NCBI GenBank assembly: GCA_032622095.1 | Contig: CP136063.1 | Span: 63,067,897-63,131,896 of the forward strand | Direction: 5' to 3' | From: Siphonodentalium dalli | Lineage: Eukaryota > Mollusca > Scaphopoda > Gadilida > Siphonodentaliidae | Length of the DNA stretch: 64,000 nt | Shown: in pieces, positions 10,620-22,101 of the stretch | How the letters are laid out: the number at the start of each line of letters is the position of its first letter | Numbering within the stretch: the stretch's first letter is position 1 | Program-made: the position numbers and the translations under genes | The notes under the pieces: generated by a model | The model's database searches: none | Seen by the model: only the letters and a program-made list of their open reading frames with translations | Told to the model about the DNA's origin: nothing

Positions 10620-11811
10620 TTATGGAGGGATAACTCCATTAAGTTCCCTGAAAATTTATGAGTCGATTGTTCTCCCGCGTGGTCTATACGGCTCAGAATT
10701 CCTCATATGCCTTAAAGGTACGGTTGGCCTTGGCGGTGGGTATCCTGTGAACATATTTACACCCGTCAAAAACCGCCACAAACAGAAAGAACATCAAAAT
10801 GTAGACTAGACAGACTTTGTCCGTACACAAATAAGAAATATCGCATAAACAGTATGTTATTGTCATCTGTTTGACCATTGTTATGTAAACAAAAGCATAA
10901 AAAGTAACTTTTCTGGTGTTTGTTTATATTATGATGGTAAACATAAAGAGCGTTCTTTGTTGGTGAATTCCTGATATGGAACTAATAAAGAGCGTTTATG
11001 CCATTTGTGTGTGATTAGCCAGTAGCATTGTGCTGTCTTCTGTAACACAATCAGGCTCTTGCTTAGGTAAAATATAGTAGGTCTTTGTGATAACATGCTG
11101 TTTACGCGATGGTCATGGTATATATGAACGAAACTGTATGCGTTTTAATGTTTTTCTGTTTACGGTGATTGGAACAGATATGAATATTTTCGACAACTAA
11201 GGCCTCACGTGCCTTTAACTTAATTACTCAGAAAACGAGCGCCTCGAGAATATTCATCGGCTCTGCATAAAAAACATACAAGGATTGCATATCAGAATTA
11301 GAACTGACATGACACAGGCTCTCCTCGGGGTACATGGTTTGGAATCATATATCGAAAGGAGAAAACTATCTCTCTTTCAAAATCTATGTAATTTGGGTAC
11401 AGGGAAGACAGTTAAAGAAATATTTCTAGTACGGCTCTCCGAATATCTCGTAACTGGTCATCAATCGTCTTATTTCTCAGATATTTCCAGAATTATTGAT
11501 AATTACGGTCTTACATCTCATTTTCTGAATTTCTGTTCTTCGTCATTATTCCCTTCAAAACTACAGCGGAAACAAATCGTTAAAACTTCACAGAAAGAAC
11601 GTCTTTTTGATGATTGGGAAAGACGCACGTCAAACGATTCCACATTTAGCAGATTTCGTCATGTTCATCTAGATTATTCGCTATCCTCTCTGTGGAAAAC
11701 CTGTCGCAAATACCCAAATTTCTCAGACAATTACCGCATCGTAGCTCAACTAATTTGTCATTTTGTTTTTGTTCACCTTATGTATTTATTATATTATATC
11801 AACTCTTCATG
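10620..11811 (+). pseudogene. LINE 2 fragment, split by a TTAA MITE
   Basis: A short coding piece (GITPLSSLKIYESIVLPRGLYGSE, about 10636-10700) matches the post-RT region of LINE proteins. It is interrupted at 10712. Coding resumes at about 11232 with ENIHRLCIKNIQGLHIRIRT and a 175-codon open frame (MTQALLGVHGLESYIERRKL and onward) that ends at 11812. The endonuclease and RT are absent. The 3' region continues beyond a second insertion, a hAT MITE at 11820-13023, up to an undetermined point near 13.2 kb. Confidence 0.7.
10712..11218. mobile_element. MITE family E (TTAA-flanked) in LINE 2
   Basis: About 507 bp with inverted ends TTAAAGGTACGGTTGGCCTT at the left and, on the other strand, TTAAAGGCACGTGAGGCCTT at the right. 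TTAA is present at each limit; a second TTAA at 11220-11223 makes the right edge uncertain by 5 bp. No transposase coding. It separates LINE 2 coding motifs that are adjacent in related elements, so it inserted after that LINE. Confidence 0.7.
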
Positions 11812-11819
11812 ATATGGAG

Positions 11820-13023
11820 TAGGGATCTGCGAATCGGGGATTTTGCATCGAATCGAATCTCGATATTGAATCTCGTTCCTGATATCGACATCGAATCGAA
11901 TCTCGAATCGATTCAGCTAGTGATTGACATTGTTTACCAGTCTGTATCTCGATGTCTCAATACAAAAAACTAAAATCTTCGCTAGATACTATATAACAAT
12001 GTCAATCTCCTTAAACATCCGTTCGAACTTGTGTTTTTTTAAAGGAAAATCATATGCAAGTCACCCAGTCTCATGGAGGGTTTGCGATATGTTGCATTGA
12101 ATTTCTATCTATAGCCGTGTAATGGCGAACATGACACAAGAAGTGACAATAAGACACTTAACGACATTTCAATCAACGTACCACAAACCCCATGGAATGG
12201 AAGTCACTTGTCTACATTATTTAATTAAGATAATAAAGATTTGACACAAGTGGACATGGGTACACAGTTCAGCTATATAATGGTAGTTATCTGTTAAACT
12301 GTTCACCCCACAATATATCAAAACACATACATCGCATATTCACAGAGGGGGGTCCCAGAAAAAACACAAACTATAAGTGTTAAATATTATCAACAAGATT
12401 CAACGGATCGAAACTTGGTGCAACGCGCTCCATTTCCCGGGACACAGAAACTGAAAGTAGGAAACTGAAAGTAGAATAACTGGTCGTACATGATGACGTC
12501 CATCTAAGAACATAATAAACCGATTGCTCTAAGGTTTCTCACCGTTTCTGTTCATTCCAATCTATGTTTTGTCGCTCACAACGGCGGCTGACATTGAATT
12601 TTATTCATATATATAATCTGAATTGGATATCTGAAGATCTAAACATAAGGTAATCAATTGAGATCCGCATCTATCGATCACGCACCGTGAAGACAATTTA
12701 CATAGTGTGGATACAGATTACAAATATATGCAGCGATTGATCACCGTCACGGGTTGCGATCGAAGCACATAATTTGCATATTGCACGTCTATTCTGAACG
12801 GCATACATTCAAAATTACCTACGTTGGCTAACTTGGCAACTTTGTGCTTCAATTTGTGTAAGTTCAGGTCATTTGGCATGTGTTATTTAGACGCACAAAA
12901 CGAGACTACACCAAAGTAACACAGATTCGAAAATATCCGAATCGGCGGACAGATTCGGTGTTGATCTCGAATCGGGTGCCCGATATCGACATGAATCGAA
13001 TCTCGAATATTCGCACATCCCTA
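11820..13023. mobile_element. hAT-type MITE (1.2 kb) with perfect 8-bp target duplication
   Basis: The ends read TAGGGATCTGCGAAT at the left and, on the other strand, TAGGGATGTGCGAAT at the right. They continue inward as repeats of TCGAATCGAATCTCGAT. Flanking copies of ATATGGAG (11812-11819 and 13024-13031) are identical. The interior has no transposase motif and no long open frame, so the element is non-autonomous. It lies in the 3' part of LINE 2. Confidence 0.9.
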
Positions 13024-13031
13024 ATATGGAG

Positions 13032-14679
13032 GATAAATAAAGATATATTAACTTATCCAGGTCAGGCACACATCCAAAACTAGTCAGACCTGACTTGATG
13101 AACTATTCGAATCAAGTCAGACAGCCTTTCCTCTATGGCTTGTCACAATTTCTAACTATTTCCTATTAGTCTGTCAACCACCCCATTATCAGGAGCCAAT
13201 ATTCAGTGATGGAGATACCTGTGGCCCCCTTTGTGAGACTTCGCACACATTTTATCGTAATCTATACTTAGAGAGAGCCTTTGTTTAGCAGCGGCCCCTT
13301 TGTGTGCTTCAAGTACATTTGGATCATTGAAACATTTTGTAGCATCTTCACATCGTTTCGTTTTTCCGCGTTTTGCATCTGTCGAAACGGAAAACGCCAT
13401 TTGTTTTATCACAAAAAAACGCAACGTTGCAACATAAAACTACTTTGATTTACACGGTAGGAAGAAGAATAAACTATATATATATCGATAACATTTTGGA
13501 ACATGTACCAATAACACTTGATAGCAGCTAATTTTGACTTGCCATTTTCTTGTTCAGGTGAATATTATTTTGTCATGTACCGGTACCAATATTTCCTATT
13601 TTCGACGTTCGTCGTTAAAATTAAGCTACATCAAATTGCTTCACAATAAATGATTTTGTGGTAATAATTGAACATAAATGATTAAAATTGACGCTTGCTT
13701 CATATACATGTCAAATTTTTTTCATTTTTTTGTTAGGTTTGACTTGCCTAACTTTGTGTATTAAAAAAACTATGAAGGAATTGCCTGTCACCAATCGTCA
13801 TCTGTATGAATGCAAAGCACAGATCAATAATACATATCGCCAAAGAGTTTTCTATGAACGGCTTCGCTAAATGTTTCGCATCTGACTTTGAAGTGGTACA
13901 GGGGGTCCAATCTGGTATGTTGCAAGGCTGACGGAAGCCGACCACATGTCCTCACACATATGTGTATACTACATTTCAAGCTCAACTGAACAAAATAAAG
14001 TTTAAGCTATTGTCACGGATTGTTGTTTGTCTGTGCGTGCATCAATGATTGCTGTTGGCATACCCTATATGCCACATCTCTCATTTAATTGTCAACAAAC
14101 TTCAGATGGATTCTTGGGTGATCATTTTCCCCGAATTGTATCTTGGATTTCACATTTGATTCATCAGCACACCATGTACCTTGTCCTGCCTTGGCCCTGT
14201 GACTCAGACTGTGAATGGGGGGGGGGTCAAACTTTGTTTTGTGCTACCGTTGTTGTCGGTGACAAATCAACATCTCAAACGTATCATTCTTCAACTATTT
14301 CCACTACTACCTGCAAATGGATGCTCTTCATAATAGTATGTGTGTGAATTTAAGAAACTAATTTTAAATTCTTCTGTTTTACTTATATTTAACTTTTTGT
14401 GTTGCTAATAAACAATGAAGAAAGGGACATTAATGATGGTGTACATGTAGCTCAAATTTAAGCGAGGCGAATAGAGTATATTGGAGGGTATTAAAAACCA
14501 ATGTGAAGAAATTTTCCATCAACATCCTTTTTGTTTCTTTGATATAAATTAATAATGATAACCAAGATAATTAGGACAACCCAACCAGGGACAACCGCCC
14601 CAAACTGTCACAACAACCTGCCTCAGTTATTCTATGTTTTACTTGGTTATATGTAAATACGTGGATAAACATAATACAT
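13032..14679. other. LINE 2 tail and unassigned spacer
   Basis: The first 100-170 bp (GGTCAGGCACACATCC … AGTCAGACCTGACTTGATG) are probably the rest of the LINE 2 3' UTR. Beyond about 13200 I recognise nothing. Short frames at 13203-13424 (minus) and 14027-14347 (plus) have no known motif, no repeat support and no splice context that I can defend. Confidence 0.35.
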
Positions 14680-14689
14680 GTTAATAACT

Positions 14690-14935
14690 GATTATAGAGC
14701 ACTGTGCTATAAATGGTATCTATATAACACATGTTTACAAAGAGATAGACCACCTTTAATACAATACAAACAATCTGGGTCATTTGGCGAACTGTATAAT
14801 CTGAATCGCTATCTGATATCGCATGAACTGTCTGTCCTACAAATAGTAGCAAATATATGTCCCGCGTAATCATCGCATATAATACAATATTCGAAAATAA
14901 ATCAATATTAATTGATATAAGTGTTTTATATTTCT
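14690..14935. mobile_element. Diverged MITE A remnant
   Basis: Contains the A-type end (ACATGTTTACAAAGAGATAG … CCACCTTTAA) at about 14729-14759. It then continues with internal A sequence (AATACAAACAATCTGGGTCATTT) and a degraded CAATATTAATTGATA end. It is much more diverged than the complete copies. Confidence 0.55.
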
Positions 14936-15540
14936 AGGAATGTTCGATGTGTATTACGTACGAACGTTTAAATCCAAGGCCAAACACAATTATCTCTGAG
15001 AATTAGGGTATGTAGGTACCTTTTCTTTTCTTTTCTGAAATACTGTGGATATTGCAATAATTATTTTATTTGATCTCAAATTATACTTAGGATGATGAAA
15101 TTCGACATGTACCATTATAAAGTTAGGTATATAATCCAATAGAGTGTCGAAATATATTAATTGATAATATTATTTGATAAAAACTCAACATCTGGGGATA
15201 GAGGTGATGTAAATTTACTGGATACACAATCAAAAGTGTAGGGTAGGCACCTTTAAGATAGGGTAGGTAGGGAGGCCCCAAACGTAGTTTTTTTTATTTT
15301 GGACCAAACACATTTCCTCTTCTGCGTTCTACACTGTTAACAAAGTGCAAGAGGAATAAAACAAAGCGAGACACTTTTTGTCCAGCTACCATATTCGTTG
15401 TTTCATTGAGGTTTATTAACTATCTGGGTATTTTGTTTTCATTTCAGAGATAAATCCATGCCCTGTGGTATAACCGTGTATTAAGTGATCTGACGCTGAA
15501 CGCTGATCTTCCAGACCTTTAAGCCGGATCCAATCCCGTT
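14936..15540. other. Unassigned spacer
   Basis: Nothing recognised except a short GGGTAGG-rich stretch near 15240-15275. Confidence 0.35.
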
Positions 15541-15554
15541 CACTATATCAAGAG

Positions 15555-16258
15555 GGACTGATTCTTGTTCATATTTAATCTAATCTGCATAACAGATCTG
15601 CATAACAGATAATATATAAAGATGAGTGATTCATGTTCATATTTAATCTAATCTGCATAACAGATTATATATAAAGATGGAGTGATTCTTGTTCATAATT
15701 AATCTAATCTGCCTAACAGATAATATATAAAGATGGAGTGATTCTTGTTCATATTTAATCTAATCTGCATAATAGATAATATATAAAGATGGAGTGATTC
15801 TTGTTCATATTTAATCTAGTCTGCATAACAGATAATATATATAAAGATGGAGTGATTCTTGTTCATATTTAATCTAATCTGCATAACAGATAATATATAA
15901 AGATGGAGTGATTCTTGTTCATATTTAATCGAATCTGTATATAACAGATAATATATATAAATATGGAGTGATTCTTGGTTATATTTAATCTAATATGTGA
16001 GCTACTGGTAATATACCAAAAGATCGGATAATATATCAAGATGGACTGATTCATGTTCATATTTAATATAATCTTCGAATTACTGGGAAATTACCTTAAA
16101 CATCAGATACTATATCAAGAGGGACTGATTTGTGTTCATATTGAATATAATCTACGAACAATTGTCAATATACCGAGACAACAGATACTACACCAAGAGG
16201 GACTGATTCATGTTCATGTTGAATATAATCTGCGAAATACTGGGAATATACCGAAACT
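15555..16258 (+). repeat. 56-bp minisatellite upstream of zinc-finger gene 1
   Basis: About 11-12 tandem units based on GTTCATATTTAATCTAATCT followed by GCATAACAGATAATATATAA and AGATGGAGTGATTC. Units are nearly uniform up to about 15960. They then lengthen to about 70 bp and diverge toward the gene. The array ends some 60 bp before the ATG of the zinc-finger gene, so it would lie in its promoter or 5' UTR. Confidence 0.85.
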
Positions 16259-16321
16259 GGAAAACATGCGAGCAGTCAATAAATAGTGGTGACTTAAGAA
16301 ACGTTAAATGATTGTAGCACC

Positions 16322-17677
16322 ATGGAAACGCACGCAACGGTAGAAGATAACGAGAGACGTACAGCGTGCGGGAAACATTTTACTCAATCTTCTTATGAGG
16401 AAGGCCATACCGGAGTGAGGCCACATGGATGTGACATACGCGACGCTTCATCCACAGAGCCATGTGCAATGACTGAACATACGGGGATCCAATCATTAGA
16501 TCGTCCGTTTAAATGTAATGTTTGTGATGCAGGGTTGAATTCACGCAAACTCCTGACTCGGCACATGAAGATCCATACGGGTGAAACGCCGCATAAGTGT
16601 GATATTTGTCAGAAGGAATTCGCTCGGAAGTATGGCCTCACTTTGCACACGAGGATCCACACGGGTGAAACACCATATAAGTGCGATATTTGTCAGAAGA
16701 AATTCACCGAGAAACATAACCTGGTTTTACATACGATGACCCATACAGGTGAAATGCCGTATAAGTGTGATGTTTGTCAAAAGGGATTTACTCGGAAATA
16801 TTGCCTGACTTTGCACATGAGGGTCCATACGGGTGAGAGACCGTATACGTGTGATATATGTCAGAAAGGATTCAATCAAAGTAATAACTTGGATGTACAC
16901 ATGAGGATCCATACAGGTGAAACGCCGTATAAGTGTTATATCTGTCTGACGGAATTCGCTCACAAGAATGGCATGTCTTTACACATGAGGACACATACAG
17001 GTGAAACGCCGTATATATGTAATATTTGTGAAGGAGTATTCACTCAAAAGTCTCATTTGACTCAGCATATGAGGACCCACACTGGTGATACACCATATAA
17101 GTGTGATATTTGTCATAAGCGATTCACTCAGAAGGTTGGTCTTACTTTTCACACGAGAATCCACACAGGTGAAAAGCCATACAAGTGTGATATTTGTGGA
17201 AAAAGATTTACCACTAAGGGTCAAATGAATCTACACACAAAGACTCACACCAGAGAATGTCCGCACATGTGTGGCATCTGTGAGAAGGTATTCGCTCATC
17301 AGTACAGCCTGACGTACCATATGAGAACACACAGCGGATTCAAACCTTTCCAATGCCAGCAGTGTGGCAAGGCGTTCAACAATTCCAGTTCCCTAAATGC
17401 GCATGTGAGAATCCACACAGGTGAAAAGCCGTATAATTGTGATCATTGTGGAAAGAGATTTAGTACTAACGGACACTTGACTCGACACACCAGGATCCAC
17501 ACTGGGGGAACTCCACATGCGTGTGACGTTTGTGAGAAGGTATTCACCAATGAATACAGCCTGACGCACCACAAGATAACACACAGTGTAGTCAAACCTT
17601 ATCAATGTCTAGAGTGTAGCAAGGAATTCACAAATTCAAGTAACCTAAGGACACACATGATGATACATACAGGATAG
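16322..17677 (+). CDS. C2H2 zinc-finger protein 1 (14 tandem fingers)
   Basis: An uninterrupted 451-residue frame from an ATG in good context (ACCATGG) to TAG. Residues 1-62 contain two degenerate finger-like pieces (CGKHF, RPHGCDIR) without complete ligand sets. From about residue 65 there are 14 C2H2 fingers of the form CxxC-x12-HxxxH joined by HTGE-type linkers, the hallmark of sequence-specific DNA-binding nuclear proteins. Fingers 10 and 13 have altered linkers (SGFKPF, SVVKPY). No KRAB, BTB or other effector domain is visible, so the regulatory output is unknown. A single-exon gene or a retained last exon are both possible. The fingers resemble those of the gene at 35.9 kb and the wreck at 19.6-24 kb, so all three probably come from one lineage-specific expansion. 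The stop falls right after the last HTG linker, a sign that more fingers once followed. Confidence 0.85.
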   Translation: METHATVEDNERRTACGKHFTQSSYEEGHTGVRPHGCDIRDASSTEPCAMTEHTGIQSLDRPFKCNVCDAGLNSRKLLTRHMKIHTGETPHKCDICQKEFARKYGLTLHTRIHTGETPYKCDICQKKFTEKHNLVLHTMTHTGEMPYKCDVCQKGFTRKYCLTLHMRVHTGERPYTCDICQKGFNQSNNLDVHMRIHTGETPYKCYICLTEFAHKNGMSLHMRTHTGETPYICNICEGVFTQKSHLTQHMRTHTGDTPYKCDICHKRFTQKVGLTFHTRIHTGEKPYKCDICGKRFTTKGQMNLHTKTHTRECPHMCGICEKVFAHQYSLTYHMRTHSGFKPFQCQQCGKAFNNSSSLNAHVRIHTGEKPYNCDHCGKRFSTNGHLTRHTRIHTGGTPHACDVCEKVFTNEYSLTHHKITHSVVKPYQCLECSKEFTNSSNLRTHMMIHTG

Positions 17678-17745
17678 CAGCCATGATATATAGAATATAG
17701 TATATATAGTAGTGTTGATATCTTTAGCCGTATGGGTCTGGTCTA

Positions 17746-17840
17746 ATAGGAAGTTCTCATAAATAGGATAACGCCAAGTGTTAAAGACCCATCAAATATT
17801 TAATGTGGTACTAGCTTTCGGCTATAAAGCTAGTACGACA
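17746..17840. repeat. MITE B-related fragment with hairpin
   Basis: TAGGAAGTTCTCATAAATAGG and CAAGTGTTAAAGACCCATCA match the DNA beside the B elements at 5260 and 18810-18858. The perfect arms GTACTAGCTTT and AAAGCTAGTAC at 17812-17837 form a small hairpin. Confidence 0.5.
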
Positions 17841-18033
17841 TTAAAGGTGGATTATCTCTTTGTAAACATGTATTATATAGTTACCGGGGTATAAAATATT
17901 AGATTTGAATCCATGATTCCTGTCCGGAAATGCTTCTATCGATTAATATTAATTTTATTTCGAATATTTTCTGGTCTAAAAAGATGTGTTTGTTCAGCTA
18001 ACGAACAATAGTGGTTACCGTTAACAGAGACCT
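17841..18033 (-). mobile_element. MITE A partial copy (right half, inverted)
   Basis: Begins TTAA-AGGTGGATTATCTC and ends at the internal GTTAACAGAGACC. It is the inverted complement of the last 190 bp of the adjacent complete copy at 18034-18562, so the two can form a long hairpin. Confidence 0.75.
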
Positions 18034-18562
18034 TTAAAGATGGATTATCTTTTTAAATAACAAATTTTAAATAGTTGCGTGGGTATAAAATAATTGATAT
18101 GAACTGAAGACCCCTGTCCGGAAAAGCTTCTATCAATTAATATTGATTTTATTTCGAATATTAAATCGGGACCGTTCATGTTACTATTTTTAGAATAGGC
18201 CATTCGGATGATACCATATTGCGATATAGAGCACTGGGTTGTTCCTACGGCTACGCAACGAAAGTCAAATGTCACAGATTGGTTGTTTGTATTGTTTTGT
18301 TCCACAGATATAAGCCCTAATATGTATAACTAACGTTTATTTGTGACAAAATTGTTACATAAAATTTCTGGTCTCTGTTAACGGTAACCACTATTGTTCG
18401 TTAGCTGAACAAACACACATTTTTAGACCAGAAAATATTCGAAATAAAATAAATTAATAATCGATAGAAGCATTTCCGGACAGGAGTCTTCGATTCAAAT
18501 TTAATATTTTATACCCCGGTAACTATGTAATACATGCTTACAAAGAGATAATCCACCTTTAA
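18034..18562 (+). mobile_element. MITE family A, copy 5 (complete)
   Basis: Complete copy with TTAA at both ends. The right-hand TTAA (18559-18562) also serves as the left end of the next partial copy, which suggests repeated use of one TTAA target. The recurrent internal frame is open on the minus strand (18045-18305). Confidence 0.85.
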
Positions 18563-18628
18563 AGATGGATTATCTCTTTAAATAACAAATTTTAAATAGT
18601 TGCGTGGGTATAAAATAATAGATATGAA
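18559..18628 (+). mobile_element. MITE A left end joined to MITE B
   Basis: Seventy base pairs of the A left end (AGATGGATTATCTCTTTAAA … GATATGAAC), followed at once by the B-type block TTGGTGTTATCGTATTGATG. The join is the mirror image of that at 5285-5295. Confidence 0.65.
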
Positions 18629-18842
18629 CTTGGTGTTATCGTATTGATGAGAACTTCCTATATACCTTACTCGTATTTAAATTAGCGCAGTACTATTTTT
18701 CGCTCAGTTTTGAATTCGGTACTTTGAATTCGCGCACCAGGATGCGCGAATTCAAAACTGAGCGAAAAATAGTATATTTCGAATTTAAATACGAGTAAGG
18801 TATATAGGAAGTTCTCAGCAATACGATAACACCAAGTTAAAG
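18629..18842. mobile_element. MITE family B, short palindromic copy
   Basis: An almost perfect palindrome. Each arm runs from AACTTGGTGTTATCGTATTG through CTTCCTATATACCTTACTCG to ACTATTTTTCGCTCAGTTTT. The centre is a short GCGCACCAGGATGCGCG loop. No coding sequence. Confidence 0.75.
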
Positions 18843-18849
18843 ACCCATC

Positions 18850-19501
18850 AAATCTTTATATGTATATTCAAAACTGACAGAAATATGTTCGTAAATATCT
18901 TGTATCTGATGACAGTTTCAGTTCTTAATTATCACTAATGATACACTAATGATGGATATATAAAGACAACCTCGAAGAAATTATACATCAAATATAACAC
19001 AACTGCATCATCATTTCATTTTGAAGATGCGTGCTTATATGCATGCATGGTAAAATTTATCATGATGATATTTAATAAATATTTATGGACATCCTGGAAC
19101 TGAACTTGACTTGACTTGCTGACTTCAGAAAGAATCAACTCTTGGTTGCGTGTTTTGAATTCATAACTAATTCAGATAGTTTGACCACAGTGTCACCCCA
19201 TGCAGGGTTGTGAACGAGTGCTTCCGTGCACCTCCAGGCTACAATATATGTAATTCTTAGAATCATTTCAACACGACAGATTGAACCATGATTAAATGCT
19301 TTACGTGTAGCCTATACATATGGACAATGTCGTTAAGATTCGTTTCCCCGCATGTGAATATAATTGTCTAGTTTCTATATAAAATAACCCTCTTATATTC
19401 CTTTGGTATAAACTTATGAGTCGTATTATTTTTCGCTCAGTTTTAAATTCGCACACCGATGGGTGCGCGAAAAATAGTAGTGCGCGAATTTAAATACGAG
19501 T

Positions 19502-19508
<7 letters not shown>
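18850..19508. mobile_element. MITE family B, second long copy (left end lost)
   Basis: The interior from AAAACTGACAGAAATATG parallels the long copy at 1105 onward (AAAACTGACAGAATTATT). It ends with the same GGGTGCGCGAAAAATAGTA and TACGAGTAAGGTATA terminus. Its left terminus is missing or replaced by the short palindromic copy. Confidence 0.65.
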
Positions 19509-19578
<70 letters not shown>

Positions 19579-19600
19579 ATATATATGTATGTGTGTGTCT
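19506..19600. repeat. (AT)n microsatellite
   Basis: About 65 bp of uninterrupted AT/TA dinucleotides directly at the end of MITE B, continuing into GTATGTATAT and GTGTGTGT variants. Confidence 0.95.
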
Positions 19601-19618
19601 CTTAGCGTGTGTGTGTTA

Positions 19619-19925
19619 TTGTGAGAAGAGATTCTATATACAAACATATGGTAACTTGATTATACATACGAGAACACAGAGTGGAGTAAAACATCATTGT
19701 CAAGAGTGCATAAAAGTATTCACAATTTACAGATACCACGGGAGATCGCCCGCTTAAATGTGATATTTGTGGGAAGCATTTCGTTCATACTGTATAAGTC
19801 AGCTTAATCGACACAAGAGGATCCGCATGAGATAGAGGCCATACGCGTGTGATATCGGTGACAATGTGTTTGCTCATCAGGAAGGCCTTACAGCACACAT
19901 TATGACACATCTCACCAGGACGGCA
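19619..19925 (+). pseudogene. C2H2 zinc-finger pseudogene (5' part)
   Basis: Conceptual fingers can be followed in shifting frames: CEKRFYIQTYGNLIIHTRT, CQECIKVFTIYRYH, then LKCDICGKHFVHT, RHKRIR, and YACDIGDNVFAHQEGLTAH followed by IMTH. The last has the second cysteine replaced by glycine. Several frameshifts and stops (for example after RIRMR) rule out a functional product. It runs directly into the 38-bp satellite, whose unit is the helix part of that last finger. Clear relatives are the zinc-finger genes at 16.3 and 35.9 kb. Confidence 0.75.
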
Positions 19926-21345
19926 TTACTTCACACATGACACGCCTCATCGGGAAGGCATTACTGTACATATTATGACACATCTCACCAGGAAGACCTT
20001 ACTGCATACATTATGACACATCTCATCGGGATGACCTTACTGCATACATTATGACACATGTCATCGGGATGACCTTATTGTATACATTATGACACGTCTC
20101 ATCGGGATGACCTTACTGCATACATTATGACACATCTCATCGGGATGACCTTACTTCATACATTATGACACATATCATCGGGATGACCTTACTTCATACA
20201 TTATGACACATCTAATCGGGATGACATTACTCCATACATTATGACACATCTCACCAGGAAGGCCTTACATAATACATTATGACACGTCTCATCTGGATGA
20301 CCTTACTGCATACATTATGACACGTCTCATCGGGATGACCTTACTGCATACATTATGACACATCTCATCGGGATGACCTTACTTAATACATTATGACATC
20401 TCATCGGGATGACCTTACTGCATACATTATGACACATCTCATCGGGATGACCTTACTGCATACATTATGACACGTCTCATCTGGATGACCTTACTTAATA
20501 CATTATGACACATCTCATCGGGATGACCTTACTGCATACATTATGACACATCTCATCAGTATGACCTTACTGCATACATTATGACACATCTCATCGGGAT
20601 GACCTTACTTCATACATTATGACACATCTAATCGGGATGACATTACTCCATACATTATGACACGTCTCATCTGGATGACCTTACTGCATACATTATGACA
20701 CGTCTCATCGGGATGACCTTACTTAATACATTATGACACATCTCATCGGGATGACCTTACTGCATACATTGTGACACGTCTCATCTGGATGACCTTACTG
20801 CATACATTATGACACATCTCATCGGGATGACCTTACTGCATACATTATGACACATCTCATCAGTATGACCTTACTGCATACATTATGACACATCTCATCG
20901 GGATGACCTTACTGCATACATTATGACACATCTCATCAGTATGACCTTACTGCATACATTATGACACATCTCATCGGGATGACCTTACTGCATACATTAT
21001 GACACATCTCATCGGGATGACCTTACTGCATACATTATGACACGTCTCATCGGGATGACCTTACTGTATACATTATAACACATCTCATCAGGATGCCCTT
21101 ACTTCATACATTATGACACATCTCACCTGGAAGGCCTTACATCACACATGACATATAATCGGGATGACCTTACTGCATACATTATGACACATCTCATCGG
21201 GATGACCTTACTGCATACAGTATGACACGTCTCTCCAGGAAGACACTACTTCACACGTGACACCTCTCATCATGAAGTCCTTACATAACACATTATGGCA
21301 CATCTCACCAGGACGGTATAACTTCACACATGACACGTCTCACCT
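19876..21345 (+). repeat. 38-bp satellite, array 1, derived from a zinc-finger helix
   Basis: Close to 38 head-to-tail units of 38 bp, typically CATCGGGATGACCTTACTGC followed by ATACATTATGACACATCT. In the proper frame each unit encodes HQ/REGLTAHIMTH, the recognition helix and histidines of the finger just upstream. Because 38 is not a multiple of 3, the frame rotates and stops accumulate. Variants such as TCTAATCGGGATGACATTAC recur in blocks, a sign of higher-order duplication of groups of units. Confidence 0.9.
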
Positions 21346-21348
21346 GGG

Positions 21349-22101
21349 CCCTATACTATGGACCATAATAATTGTAATCACAAGGTTATGGGAGGTACAC
21401 AGGAGGCGTCAAGTGCAATAGACCACTGTATTGTAATAGTGTAGATTATACTGTGTGCTCGTGGGCGCATTACCGATGGGTGATTGGGTTTGATTAGAAT
21501 GGAATTCACACTGCGGCAATCAAGCGGTTGTCTCGTGGCAAACAACCTAAAGTCTGTATTGGAGTATTGACCAATTATGACATTCGTGCAGGGACGTTGT
21601 TAGAGGGTCGTCTTTGGGGGTACACAACTTGGAGTTTAAACCTGCACCTGAGACCCTCTAGCTACGTCTCTTGTACATATTATCAATAGAATACTCCAGC
21701 GATTCTGAATGACAACCCAACTAGAAATTGAAATACATCGTTGTTGGAACAGACGATAACCATTGACGAAATATAACACAATGCACGAACGGTTGTGGTG
21801 TACTCACTGAGCGATTATTTAAAGGATACCGATTACCACTAATCAAATTGAACACGGATCACCCATGCACTAGCGATAACATATCAATGAGTGTCTCCGA
21901 GGAATCTTCTTTTTTTTCATTGGTCAATCAAGTCACATGTGGAAAACCTATTATTGTATTGGTCACCATGCATGTGAACGCGGCATTACAAGAAGTCGCC
22001 TATACACTGTTAGAATAAGAGTGGAGGTATATGGTAATCGACACCTCTTGTGTGCCCCACAGAAGCATGTGATTACAATAATTGTGTTATATAGTATAGG
22101 G
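21349..22101. mobile_element. MITE family F inserted in the satellite
   Basis: About 753 bp whose ends read CCCTATACTATGGACCATAA at the left and, on the other strand, CCCTATACTATATAACACAA at the right. Both continue as TTGTAATCACA, giving inverted repeats of about 37 bp with mismatches. Satellite units stop at the left edge and resume at the right. The target duplication is short and imperfect (CACCTGG against CACAGGA). No coding sequence. Confidence 0.7.
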
